A stretch of DNA of 64,000 nt from Acidobacteriota bacterium (GTDB taxonomy: Bacteria; Acidobacteriota; Terriglobia; Bryobacterales; Bryobacteraceae), in assembly GCA_029776225.1 (NCBI GenBank), contig JAKOTR010000011.1, positions 1 through 64,000 of the forward strand, read 5' to 3'. Below are positions 25,700 to 34,263 of this stretch, one piece after another. Under the pieces are notes generated by a model that saw nothing but the letters and a program-made list of their open reading frames with translations, was not told the DNA's origin and did no database searches. The position numbers were made by a program, and so were the translations under genes. Position 1 is the first letter of the stretch. Every line of letters begins with the position of its first letter.

Positions 25700-26005
25700 T
25701 CAGCTCTCCGCGATGGCGCGCTCGATGGCCTGCTCCAGTTGCTCGCGGTCGAGTGTGGTGCTGATGAACAACTCCTGGCGCGCGCCGGCGCTGAACGCAA
25801 TCGCCTTCCAGCCGTTCGCCGTGGGCACCGTCACGTTTACCCGGATTTTTCCCCGGGCGTCGCGCACCGGCCGGATGACGCCCGGAATTACCGAGCGTAT
25901 CTCGGGGTTCTCCGCCAGCAGCCGCTCGAGCAGCTTGCGAACGCCATCAATGATGCTGTGCTCGATTTTCAGCTTGCCCTGAGCCGTTCGCAACCGCATG
26001 CCCAT
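25700..26005 (-). CDS. Small DUF2103-like protein
   Basis: 101 residues, soluble. The segments GKLKIEHSIIDGVRKLLERL, SVIPGVIRP and FSAGARQELFIST match what I recall of the DUF2103 family, small proteins of unknown function; this family call is from memory and moderate. It converges on the ubiE-type gene with a 5-bp gap. It lies downstream of pcm on the same strand, 63 bp away. No metal motif is obvious. Confidence 0.6.
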   Translation of the reverse strand: MGMRLRTAQGKLKIEHSIIDGVRKLLERLLAENPEIRSVIPGVIRPVRDARGKIRVNVTVPTANGWKAIAFSAGARQELFISTTLDREQLEQAIERAIAES

Positions 26006-26068
26006 AAGTCCAGTCTACGGCATCGAAAAAAGGCCGGCCTTTCCCGCGGTCCGGCGCCTCTTTCTGAG

Positions 26069-26692
26069 TCAGCGCAGCGGGACAAAACGGCAATAAGCGG
26101 CGACGCGCTTGGTAATCCTGCCGCCCGCCTTGCACAGCACCAGGAGTTCCTGATCCCAGTCGGGGCCTACCGGCATCACCATTCTGCCCGGATCTCTTAG
26201 CTGCTCCAGAAGCGCGGGCGGCGCCTCTACGGCTGCCGCTTCAACCGAGATCGCATCGTAAGGCGCCTCTTCCGGCCACCCGAGCGACCCGTCCCCCACG
26301 ATCACCGTCACGTTCCCCAGCCGCCCCGTTCTGGCCAGGTTCGATCGCGCCATTTCCGCCAGTTCCGGAATCAACTCGATGCTCACAACGCGCGCGGCAA
26401 GCGCTCCGAGCACAGCGGTATGGTACCCGCAGCCCGCGCCCACTTCGAGGACTGTTTCCGTCCCCTTCAGTTCGAGGCCCTCCGCCATCAGCGCCGTCAT
26501 GTACGGCTGCGAGATCGTCTGCCCGTAGCCGATCGGCGCCGGCTCGTCGGCATAGCAGGACGCGCGCTGGGATTCCGGCACAAACTCCTCGCGAGGTATC
26601 TCGGCCATGGCCGCCAGCACCCGCTCGTCGCGGATTCCCCGGGCGCGCAACTGGCGCTCCACCATCTCGTGGCGCTTGGCTGACCAATCCAT
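26069..26692 (-). CDS. pcm: Protein-L-isoaspartate O-methyltransferase
   Basis: 207 residues, usual size. Methylates isoaspartyl residues in aged proteins using SAM, starting their repair. Motifs: PREEFVPESQ, PIGYGQTISQPYMTALM (substrate loop with the catalytic Ser/Thr region), the SAM-binding VLEVGAGCGYHTAVL, and the C-terminal MVMPVGPDWDQELLV. Cytoplasmic. It starts 7 bp after the TamB-like gene stop on the same strand, so it is probably at the end of the outer-membrane assembly operon. Confidence 0.93.
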   Translation of the reverse strand: MDWSAKRHEMVERQLRARGIRDERVLAAMAEIPREEFVPESQRASCYADEPAPIGYGQTISQPYMTALMAEGLELKGTETVLEVGAGCGYHTAVLGALAARVVSIELIPELAEMARSNLARTGRLGNVTVIVGDGSLGWPEEAPYDAISVEAAAVEAPPALLEQLRDPGRMVMPVGPDWDQELLVLCKAGGRITKRVAAYCRFVPLR

Positions 26693-26699
26693 CCAGCTT

Positions 26700-29600
26700 C
26701 TATTTAAACTGCTTTCTGTACAGAAAATCGATGCCGAACAGCCCGTTTTCTTCGCGCAGCGCCACGGCCGACCAGTCCTTGGTGACGTTCAGTTCCACCC
26801 GCACGGTCTGGGCCTGCGCGCGGGACAGGTCCGTGATGTAGGTGAAAGACAGATTGTTGGCGACCTGCTGTTCGAGCGTGAGGCGTGCCGCCGCGTTATT
26901 GGTGGTGGCCCCGGTGATCTGCGGATCGATCTTAAGTCGGCTCACGCCGAAAAACCGTTGCAGCCGCCCGGCGATCGGATTGGCGATGGCCTGACTCAGC
27001 AGCGCGCTCGCGCCCGCCTGCTGCCACGTCTGCCCATGCTGCGTCTGCGGACCTGCCACCGCCGCTGAAGTTGCCGGCTCCCTGCCGGTGGTTAGTAGAG
27101 CAAGGATCTCGGGGAACGAAAGCGGCGGGTCCGAACGGTAGCTGACGTTGAGCTTGTCCACTGGGCCGGCAACATGCAGCGTGATCTCGACGGCGCGCGC
27201 CTTGGTCTCCAGGTCCAGGTTCACGATCGGCTCGATTTTAGCGGCGTTCACGAACAGGATCTGACCCGAGGTGATGGTGTATTTGTTGCCGAAAAAGAGC
27301 ACGTCTCCCTGGTTGATCGACACCCTGCCCAGCAGCACGGGACGGATCATGTCGCCACGCAGGCGCAGATCGGCGTCGACCTGAAGGTCGCGCGTCAGTT
27401 GCGTTTCCAGGCGCACCTGCGGAGAAGTCAGAATGTGAACATCGAATTGGAGCCCCTGCTCGAAGGAGCGGGCGTTCGTAGTGGCCCGCACCGGCTGCAC
27501 GCTCCGCACCAGCAGCGATCCAAGGTCCGACCGCGGGTTGAAACCGATGCGCGTCACCACTACGTCCCCCGCCAGCAGGCTGCGCTGGGCCGTCCCCGTG
27601 AATGTCAGTTTCGCGTTCATCGACGAGCTGACTCCCTCGGGATAGCGCACGCGCACCTCATTCGCCTGCGCCTGCAGGTGAAAACTCTTCAGCTCGCCGA
27701 AATTGACGAACCCGGTGATGGCCACCTTCCCGCCGCCGCTCTCGGCGGTGAGGCTGTCGATCGTGGCGCGATCGCGGTAGAGGAAGATCAGCCCGTCGGC
27801 GTTCTCAATCCCGTTCGGCACGCCCTCGAAGTTCAGCGACGCTTTCTTCAGGTCTACCCGCCCGTACACGTCGGGACGCGCCAGCGCGCCGCGCACCAAT
27901 ACGTCCAGCGCCACTTCCCCTTCGGACGTGATGCGCCGGTCAAGCAACTGGAGCAACTGCATGTCGAAGCCGCCGCGGAAACGCAGATCCCAGGGGCTCT
28001 TCACGCCGAACCGCACCGACCCCGTGACGGTCAGCTCGGTATCCCGAGCGCGGAATTGCGCCTGCCTCACGCGCCCCTCGCGCGCCGTGAAATCCACCAG
28101 CACCGGCCCTTCATTGCGGAAGGTCAGTTCCTTGGCGGCGTTCTTCAGGACGTCCGTATCCGGACGTACTTCCAGCAGCGGCAGTTCGAGCGTCCCCTTC
28201 CAGGTCTGGCTGTCCGCCGCCAGTCCGGAAAACGTCAGCCTGCCTGCGACCACTCCATCCAGCGGGGGTTTCTCACCCGCGGTGCTCCCGAAATACCTCA
28301 ACAAGGGCGCTATCGCGAGGTCCTTGAACTCGGCGCGGCCCTGCATGGGGATGTCGCCGTTGAGCGTGAACTCTGCTTCGCCGTTCAGCTTCGAACCGGC
28401 AAAATCGCCTTCCAGCCGCGCGTTCAGCGCTTCGCCCTTGCCGGTGGCTGTCAGCAGCAGCGAGCCCATGCGGTCGCCGTTCATGGCGATATCCTTCACC
28501 GCGATCCACCCGTTGAGCGGCCCGGGGCGGAAGCCGGAATTCGTCAGGGCGGCTTCGCCCGCCATATGCATCTCGATGCGCCCTTGAACAGGTTGCCCGC
28601 TCGCCCGCACCGCCCGGATCTCCGTAAGCGGGATGCCCCCGCTGGCGGCTTCGAAACGCAGCCGCCCTTCGCGCCAGTTGTCTGTCTGGTGCTCAAACGC
28701 GCCGGAGAATTCGAGATGCCCCTTACCGGATTGCACCTGCCCCGAGGAGATTTTGAGCAGGCCTTTTGTGTATTGGAACTGGCCGCGAATGGAATCGAAC
28801 GGCTGCTCCCAGGCGGTTACTTTCAAGACTTCCGCGCTGCCGCTCGCGCGCGGAGCGCCCATGGTCCCCTCGACTTTCACCTCGGCCGTGAGGCTCCCGC
28901 CCGTAACCGGGGCTTCCTGGCCGAATCCGGCCAGCAAAGCGGGGATGCTGGCCGCCCGCAGCGTGATCTCCGCCGCGACGGGCTCCTGCATATCGGGCTT
29001 CCAGTTGCGGAAACCGGCCCGCACGGTGCCCGCGGCCCGTATTCCCTCCTTCGTGACTGTCGCGTTCTGCAGGGTTACGCCCGACTTCGAGAGGATCACG
29101 TCGGCCTCGGCCAACTCGATCGTCTGCCCCTCGACTTCGAATCGCCTGGCTGCGGCGTGGCCCTGGATCGTCGGGTCGTCCAGCGCGCCCGAAACAATCC
29201 CCTGAAAGCGCGCCGTGCCGCGCTCCAGCAGCTTCACCGGAAGCCGCTGCGGTGGCCCGCTGCTGAACATCGCGATGGCCGGCTCAAAATCCTCCAGGTT
29301 GGTCGAGTTCACGGCAACTTCCAGGCGCCGGCCCAGCGTTCCCGCAAACTGCGCCCGGCTATGGCGTGTGGCGATGTAGGACCGTCCGAAATCGAGCCTT
29401 TCTTCGGCCTGGCTATAGGTCAGGTTGACCATGCCTTCGGCCGGGTTGGCTCCCGGCGCGGGCGCTAGCGTCAAACGGGCCCGGGCAGTCGTATTGCGAA
29501 CCTCTCTCCCCTCGATCTCGCCTGCCAGGCTGAACGGTCCCGAGATCAGTCCGCTCCACGCCAGAGGGCGCGCGCTCTCCAGGCGCATCAGTTCTTCCAG

Positions 29601-30698
29601 CGAGTAATCCCGAATCTGCCCGTCCACCTCGAATTGCTTCCAGCCCGCGATTTCGGCGCGTCCGGAGAACTGGCCGCCCAGGGCGCTGATCCTCAGCCCG
29701 TCCACCTCGAGCCTGTCCGGCGTCAACTCGAGGTTCGCGGCCACCCCGATGTCCCGGATGCGGAGATTCCGCTCTTCGAACGCCAGCCCGCTGCCCTGCA
29801 ATTTTCCGCTAAGTCTGAACGGCTCTGCTCCGGACGCGGCGGTTCCCGCCAGCTCGAACGTACCCCGTCCCGGTATCTGCGCTACGCCCAACACCGGCGC
29901 AATATCTCTCATCTCTATGCGCGCGGTGTACTGCAGCGCCGTTTGCGGAGAGGCGAAGCCGGTGAGTTCGCCCTTGACGTCGAGCGAGGAGTCCTTCAGG
30001 CCGATATGAACGTTTCCGATCTCCAGGCGGTTTTCCGCCAGCACCAGGTTTGCGTTCACGTCCAGCGGCAATGCCGCCCGGCCCAGCGCCGCCACGTTCA
30101 GTTGCTGCAAAGAGATTTCGCCGCGGTAGCGGGGCGGCCCCGCCTCGTAAAACACCTGGGCGCGCACGTTCTCCCCGGCCACATGCAACGGAATGCGATG
30201 CGCCGCCACTCGCGCGGTTCCGTCCAGAAGCTCGAAACGTTTGATCGCCAGATCGAGCACCGTCTGAACCGGGTTTCCTTGCTTTCTGACCGCTTTGGGC
30301 TGCGGCATGTTCGTGCGGCCGTCCTCGTAAACAATCAGGTTGACCTCGGGCCGGTTCACAACCAGCAGCGCGATATCCACCTGCTTCTTGGAGAGCGAAA
30401 GAATTCTGAGGCCGACGCGGACCAGGCTGGCGCGGAACAGCGGCGCTTCACCGGGCGGCTCCGTTCCGTGGATCACCAGGTCCCGTACATCCGCCGTCAG
30501 CGTGCGCCAGTCGAAATCGAACGCGCCCACTTCCACGCGTCCGCCGGTTGCGTTCTCGGCCTCCACAACGATTCGCTGGCGGACCTTCTCGCGAAACCAG
30601 CCTGTCTGAACAACGATGAGCGCGCACAGCACAACGGCCAGGGCGGCGCCGGTGAGGCCCCCCAGAACATACAGAGCGATTTTCAGACTCCGGCTCAC
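26700..30698 (-). CDS. tamB: TamB-like translocation and assembly protein
   Basis: 1332 residues. One N-terminal transmembrane helix (ALYVLGGLTGAALAVVLCAL) anchors a very long repetitive beta-structure, as in AsmA/TamB proteins that bridge inner and outer membranes. The last 300 residues match the TamB C-terminal domain (GDVLFFGNKYTITSGQILFV, then FPEILALLTTGREP). TamB works with the barrel protein TamA in inserting outer-membrane proteins or moving lipids. The GTG start overlaps the SurA-N-like stop, with GAGGAGG just before it, and the BamA/TamA-like gene is two genes upstream, giving a complete partner set. Confidence 0.88.
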   Translation of the reverse strand: MSRSLKIALYVLGGLTGAALAVVLCALIVVQTGWFREKVRQRIVVEAENATGGRVEVGAFDFDWRTLTADVRDLVIHGTEPPGEAPLFRASLVRVGLRILSLSKKQVDIALLVVNRPEVNLIVYEDGRTNMPQPKAVRKQGNPVQTVLDLAIKRFELLDGTARVAAHRIPLHVAGENVRAQVFYEAGPPRYRGEISLQQLNVAALGRAALPLDVNANLVLAENRLEIGNVHIGLKDSSLDVKGELTGFASPQTALQYTARIEMRDIAPVLGVAQIPGRGTFELAGTAASGAEPFRLSGKLQGSGLAFEERNLRIRDIGVAANLELTPDRLEVDGLRISALGGQFSGRAEIAGWKQFEVDGQIRDYSLEELMRLESARPLAWSGLISGPFSLAGEIEGREVRNTTARARLTLAPAPGANPAEGMVNLTYSQAEERLDFGRSYIATRHSRAQFAGTLGRRLEVAVNSTNLEDFEPAIAMFSSGPPQRLPVKLLERGTARFQGIVSGALDDPTIQGHAAARRFEVEGQTIELAEADVILSKSGVTLQNATVTKEGIRAAGTVRAGFRNWKPDMQEPVAAEITLRAASIPALLAGFGQEAPVTGGSLTAEVKVEGTMGAPRASGSAEVLKVTAWEQPFDSIRGQFQYTKGLLKISSGQVQSGKGHLEFSGAFEHQTDNWREGRLRFEAASGGIPLTEIRAVRASGQPVQGRIEMHMAGEAALTNSGFRPGPLNGWIAVKDIAMNGDRMGSLLLTATGKGEALNARLEGDFAGSKLNGEAEFTLNGDIPMQGRAEFKDLAIAPLLRYFGSTAGEKPPLDGVVAGRLTFSGLAADSQTWKGTLELPLLEVRPDTDVLKNAAKELTFRNEGPVLVDFTAREGRVRQAQFRARDTELTVTGSVRFGVKSPWDLRFRGGFDMQLLQLLDRRITSEGEVALDVLVRGALARPDVYGRVDLKKASLNFEGVPNGIENADGLIFLYRDRATIDSLTAESGGGKVAITGFVNFGELKSFHLQAQANEVRVRYPEGVSSSMNAKLTFTGTAQRSLLAGDVVVTRIGFNPRSDLGSLLVRSVQPVRATTNARSFEQGLQFDVHILTSPQVRLETQLTRDLQVDADLRLRGDMIRPVLLGRVSINQGDVLFFGNKYTITSGQILFVNAAKIEPIVNLDLETKARAVEITLHVAGPVDKLNVSYRSDPPLSFPEILALLTTGREPATSAAVAGPQTQHGQTWQQAGASALLSQAIANPIAGRLQRFFGVSRLKIDPQITGATTNNAAARLTLEQQVANNLSFTYITDLSRAQAQTVRVELNVTKDWSAVALREENGLFGIDFLYRKQFK

Positions 30699-31336
30699 TG
30701 GAATGCCTCCTCCTCGTAGCGGATGCGCGTGCGCTTCTTCATTTCGGCGAGCCAGGAGTCCACGCGTTCATCCACACGCTGGCTGATGACCGCTTCCTCG
30801 CACTGGCTGTGCGCCTCGTCGTAGGAAGGCGGCTTCAGGTTCTGCTTCTGGAATTGGGGCACGAGCACCGTGTCGTAGTAGAGCCTGATGTCGGGCTCGA
30901 TCACCTGCACTTCCGGGCGGAACCGCAGGTCGATAAAACGCAGCACAGCGGCCTGGCGCTCCAGCGCCTGCATGAGCGCTTCCCGCCCGATGCCGTAATC
31001 CTTGAGCGCCTGCTCGAATGCCGCCTGGCTGCCGAACGGCGCCGCGACCTGTTCGAGAAGGCGTTCCACCTCGGCCGGATCGGGCGGCGGGTATTGCGTC
31101 AACTGCATCTCGCGGTAGATCAGCGTTTGCTCCACCAGCCGGTCCGCCGCTGCGCGCTTTGCCTCGGGCGTGATTTCCGCCTTCGCGCCGTTCAGAAATG
31201 CCGTGAGCCGCAGCTCCTCGAGCACCCTGCTCTCGGCGATGGGCTGATTGTCGACGGTCACCGCGATCCGGTCGATGATTTCCGGGCGAGCCGCCGCGGT
31301 CCATAGCATCCACGCAGCCAGACTGAGAACTCTCAT
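30695..31336 (-). CDS. SurA-N-like periplasmic chaperone without PPIase domain
   Basis: 213 residues. After a signal peptide (RVLSLAAWMLWTAAARPE) it opens with IIDRIAVTVDNQPIAESRVL, the SurA N-terminal signature, followed by helices with FGSQAAFEQALKDYGIGREA as in SurA-N domains. The parvulin isomerase domains of SurA are absent. It is likely a chaperone handing outer-membrane proteins to the BamA/TamA-like protein. Its ATG shares a base with the upstream stop and its end overlaps the TamB-like start, so three genes are translationally coupled. Confidence 0.8.
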   Translation of the reverse strand: MRVLSLAAWMLWTAAARPEIIDRIAVTVDNQPIAESRVLEELRLTAFLNGAKAEITPEAKRAAADRLVEQTLIYREMQLTQYPPPDPAEVERLLEQVAAPFGSQAAFEQALKDYGIGREALMQALERQAAVLRFIDLRFRPEVQVIEPDIRLYYDTVLVPQFQKQNLKPPSYDEAHSQCEEAVISQRVDERVDSWLAEMKKRTRIRYEEEAFQ

Positions 31337-34260
31337 CAGAACGCCTGCCCCAGAGAGAAGTGGAACTGAAAATTGCCGATCCGCTGGACCGTCTTCTGCC
31401 CCGTGCCCGCCTGACGCTCCTCCGGCGTGCCCTTGAACCCGAAGAACCGCGGCGGATTGATCGTGTAGGCGAAGTCCAGCCGGACGGGGCCGATCGGTGT
31501 GCGGTAGCGCAAGCCGACGCCCACCGCATGCACCATGTAATCGAAATCCTGGATCCCGTGCTGGCGGACCCGCAGCGACAACTTGTTGAGCCCCGAGTAC
31601 ACGTTGCCCGAATCGGCGAACAGCACCCCGCGCAGGTTTTCCCCGAGCAGCGGATAGCGGAACTCCATTTGGTTCATGAGCAGGGCCCGGCCGCCGAGCG
31701 GAAAGCCCGTCTCCGGATCGCGCGGGCCGGCCTGGTTTTCGGGGAACCCGCGGTGAGACTGCGCGCCGCCGGCGAAGAATTTTTCAGGCAGCGGGATATC
31801 CTGCCCGCCAGACAGCCGCTGCTCCCACCCGAATGTCACTGCGCGAGCGAATACGAACCGGCTGCCCAGGCCGATGGGGTGATAGGTGGCGTTGTGCGCC
31901 ATCAACCGTGTGAAGGCTGTGGCGGAGCCCAGGATGGCCGGCGCCCAGCCGATGTCGAGAGTGTTGAAAATTCCGCGGTGCGAATCGGTCGGGTCGTCGC
32001 GCCGGTCCTGGATGAAGTTGGTGGACAGCATGCCGATGCGTGCGGGCTGGGAGTAGAACGGAATCAGCTCCACGCTGCTGATGTTCAGATCCGAGACGCT
32101 CACCCGGCGGTACGAGAACCGGTACAACATCGTGCTGGCTCTCGAGATTTTCTGCCCTACCTGCACCGAACCCTCCCTGCGCCGGGCCGTGAACGTGTTT
32201 ACATCCCGCGAGTCCTCGTATAGCGCGCTGAACAACAGGTTGAGATTCGGGTTACTGCGGAACTGGGGCGCCTGGTACGAGAGCACGGCCCGTTGCTGCA
32301 GCGTCGACGCGCGGCTCTGAAGAGAAATGATGTGCCCGGTGCCCCGGAAGTTTCTTCGCGTTATGCCGAAATACGCGCGGGGACTGAAGCCGGTGTGCCC
32401 CGCCGGCGCCTCAAGGCACGCCCGGCAGCCTCCGATCTTGGCGATCTCGGCGCCGAACCCGGCCGTCACCGTGTACTTGCGCGCCTCCTCGACGTCGAGC
32501 AGCACGTATTTGTGCGTCTCCTCTCCCTGCGGGTTCTGGGTCGCCATATCGACGCGCGCGAAAATGCCCAGTTCGTATAGCTGCCGCTGCGTTTCGAGCA
32601 CGCTGGCGCGCGACAGCGGGTCGCCGGGACGGAGCCGCACGCGCTCGGACACCAGCCTCGGGTCGGTTGCATCCAGCCCGCCTATCAGCACATCGCGCAC
32701 GAATTTCCTTTCGCCCTCGCGAATGGTGTAACGGATGTCCATGCGATGGGGCTCGCTGGATGGCGTGATCGTCCACTGGAACTGCGCGTCGGCGTAGCCT
32801 CTGTTGTAATACCAGTCCAGCACGTTGTCGCGGTCGATCGCCACGTTCAATTCACTGAACGGCTGCCCCGGAAGCGATTGCAGCAGCCCCTCCACGCTTT
32901 CCCGGTTCTCCTCCGCCACGCCGTCCAACTCCAGCTTGCCCACCAGCCACTGTGTGCCTTCCTCGATTTCAACGAAGACCGCCATGTGGTTTTCCTTGCC
33001 GCCATAGCCGTCCTCGACGCGGGAGGTGACCTTCACATCGCGGAAGCCGTTCGACTGGTATAGTGACGTGATCGCGTCCAGGTCCTGCTGCATGAGCCTT
33101 TCGCTGTACCGCCCGTGCCGGTACTGCAACAGCGATGCCGGCCGCACGTACATCCGCTCGCGAATTGTGTTCTCGTCGAAGTACTTGTTGCCGCTGATGA
33201 TTACCGCCGCTACAGTGTGCCGCTGGCCGCGGTCCACCGTGTACTCGATCAGCTCTTCGCCGCCGCCGTTCAGGCTCTTGGTCTGGAAAGCGACTTTGGC
33301 GTCGAAGTATCCCCGGCTTTCGAAGTACTCGATCAGGTTATGTCTGCCCTCGGCGAGCAGGTCGCGGTCCACCGACTGCTCTTCGTAGACCGGCACTAAT
33401 TGGCGCAGCTTCCCGCGCGACAGCTTCGCGCCCCTCACCTCGATCCGGATTTTCGGGCCGGGCTCGATGGCAAGCGTAGGCTGCACCCGCCCGTCCTCAT
33501 AGGCCATCGATTCGAGCGATACCCGCGCCTCCAGCCGGTCCCGCTTGTGGTAATAGCGCCTCACGCGCTGCACGCCTTCCTGCGTGCGCGGTTCGGTGAC
33601 CTTCTTCCACCCCAGCCAGCCTTTCCAGCGTGTAACGTCGAGAATTTCCTCTACGCTCCGCCCGGGATTTCCTTTGATTTCCGGCGCCGTATAGCGGGCG
33701 CGCTCGCCGCTGTCGATTACAAAATGAATGCGCACCTGCTGCGTGACGGGGTCGTGCTCGAATTCCGGCGCGATCCGGCTGTGATAAAAGCCGTTGTTCC
33801 GCAGCACCTCCTCGAGATTCTGGATCGCCTGCTTCAGCCCCTCTTCGGTATACAGGGTGCCCAGTTCGAGCCGCGTGGCGTTCACCAGCGCGCCCTCGCT
33901 GGGAGGATCCGCGACGCGCTGCACGCTCACGTGGCCGATGAAATAATTCGGTGTGGTGGTGAATTTTAAAATGACGCCGGCCTGGGCGAAACGCGCATCC
34001 ACCGCAATATTGGCGTAGCGACCGGTCGCATACAGCCGCTCGATCGCCGTGCGCACGTCCACAAGCCTCAACGGTTCGTTGAGCTTCAAAGGCAGAAGCT
34101 TTTCCAGATAGTCGCGGGAATAGGGCTGCCTCGCGGGCTCAAACTCAATCGCCCGTATCGGCCGGCCTTCATAGTCCTCAGGCGCGGCGATGGCAATCCC
34201 CGCACGAAACCCGAGTGGCGAAATGAATACTGCTATACAAATAAAAAAAAGCCGCGCCAC
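31336..34260 (-). CDS. BamA/TamA-like outer-membrane insertase (POTRA + barrel)
   Basis: 974 residues, longer than E. coli BamA (810) or TamA (577). A signal sequence (RLFFICIAVFISPLGFRAG) is followed by about five POTRA-type beta-alpha-alpha-beta-beta units (about 35-590; for example RDYLEKLLPLKLNEPLRLVD, VAAVIISGNKYFDENTIRE) and a C-terminal Omp85 barrel with the lid-lock-type VFARAVTFGWEQ and a terminal Phe. It inserts or assembles outer-membrane proteins. Translationally coupled to SurA-N-like and TamB-like genes, so a TamA role is likely, but the many POTRAs resemble BamA. Starts 3 bp after the trehalase stop. Confidence 0.87.
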   Translation of the reverse strand: MARLFFICIAVFISPLGFRAGIAIAAPEDYEGRPIRAIEFEPARQPYSRDYLEKLLPLKLNEPLRLVDVRTAIERLYATGRYANIAVDARFAQAGVILKFTTTPNYFIGHVSVQRVADPPSEGALVNATRLELGTLYTEEGLKQAIQNLEEVLRNNGFYHSRIAPEFEHDPVTQQVRIHFVIDSGERARYTAPEIKGNPGRSVEEILDVTRWKGWLGWKKVTEPRTQEGVQRVRRYYHKRDRLEARVSLESMAYEDGRVQPTLAIEPGPKIRIEVRGAKLSRGKLRQLVPVYEEQSVDRDLLAEGRHNLIEYFESRGYFDAKVAFQTKSLNGGGEELIEYTVDRGQRHTVAAVIISGNKYFDENTIRERMYVRPASLLQYRHGRYSERLMQQDLDAITSLYQSNGFRDVKVTSRVEDGYGGKENHMAVFVEIEEGTQWLVGKLELDGVAEENRESVEGLLQSLPGQPFSELNVAIDRDNVLDWYYNRGYADAQFQWTITPSSEPHRMDIRYTIREGERKFVRDVLIGGLDATDPRLVSERVRLRPGDPLSRASVLETQRQLYELGIFARVDMATQNPQGEETHKYVLLDVEEARKYTVTAGFGAEIAKIGGCRACLEAPAGHTGFSPRAYFGITRRNFRGTGHIISLQSRASTLQQRAVLSYQAPQFRSNPNLNLLFSALYEDSRDVNTFTARRREGSVQVGQKISRASTMLYRFSYRRVSVSDLNISSVELIPFYSQPARIGMLSTNFIQDRRDDPTDSHRGIFNTLDIGWAPAILGSATAFTRLMAHNATYHPIGLGSRFVFARAVTFGWEQRLSGGQDIPLPEKFFAGGAQSHRGFPENQAGPRDPETGFPLGGRALLMNQMEFRYPLLGENLRGVLFADSGNVYSGLNKLSLRVRQHGIQDFDYMVHAVGVGLRYRTPIGPVRLDFAYTINPPRFFGFKGTPEERQAGTGQKTVQRIGNFQFHFSLGQAF

Positions 34261-34263
34261 CTT

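Noticed and set aside
27174-29468. 764-codon rightward frame inside the TamB-like gene
   Set aside because: It is antisense to a well-supported protein, has the composition of complement translation (His, Arg, Gln, Pro) and no ribosome site or motif.
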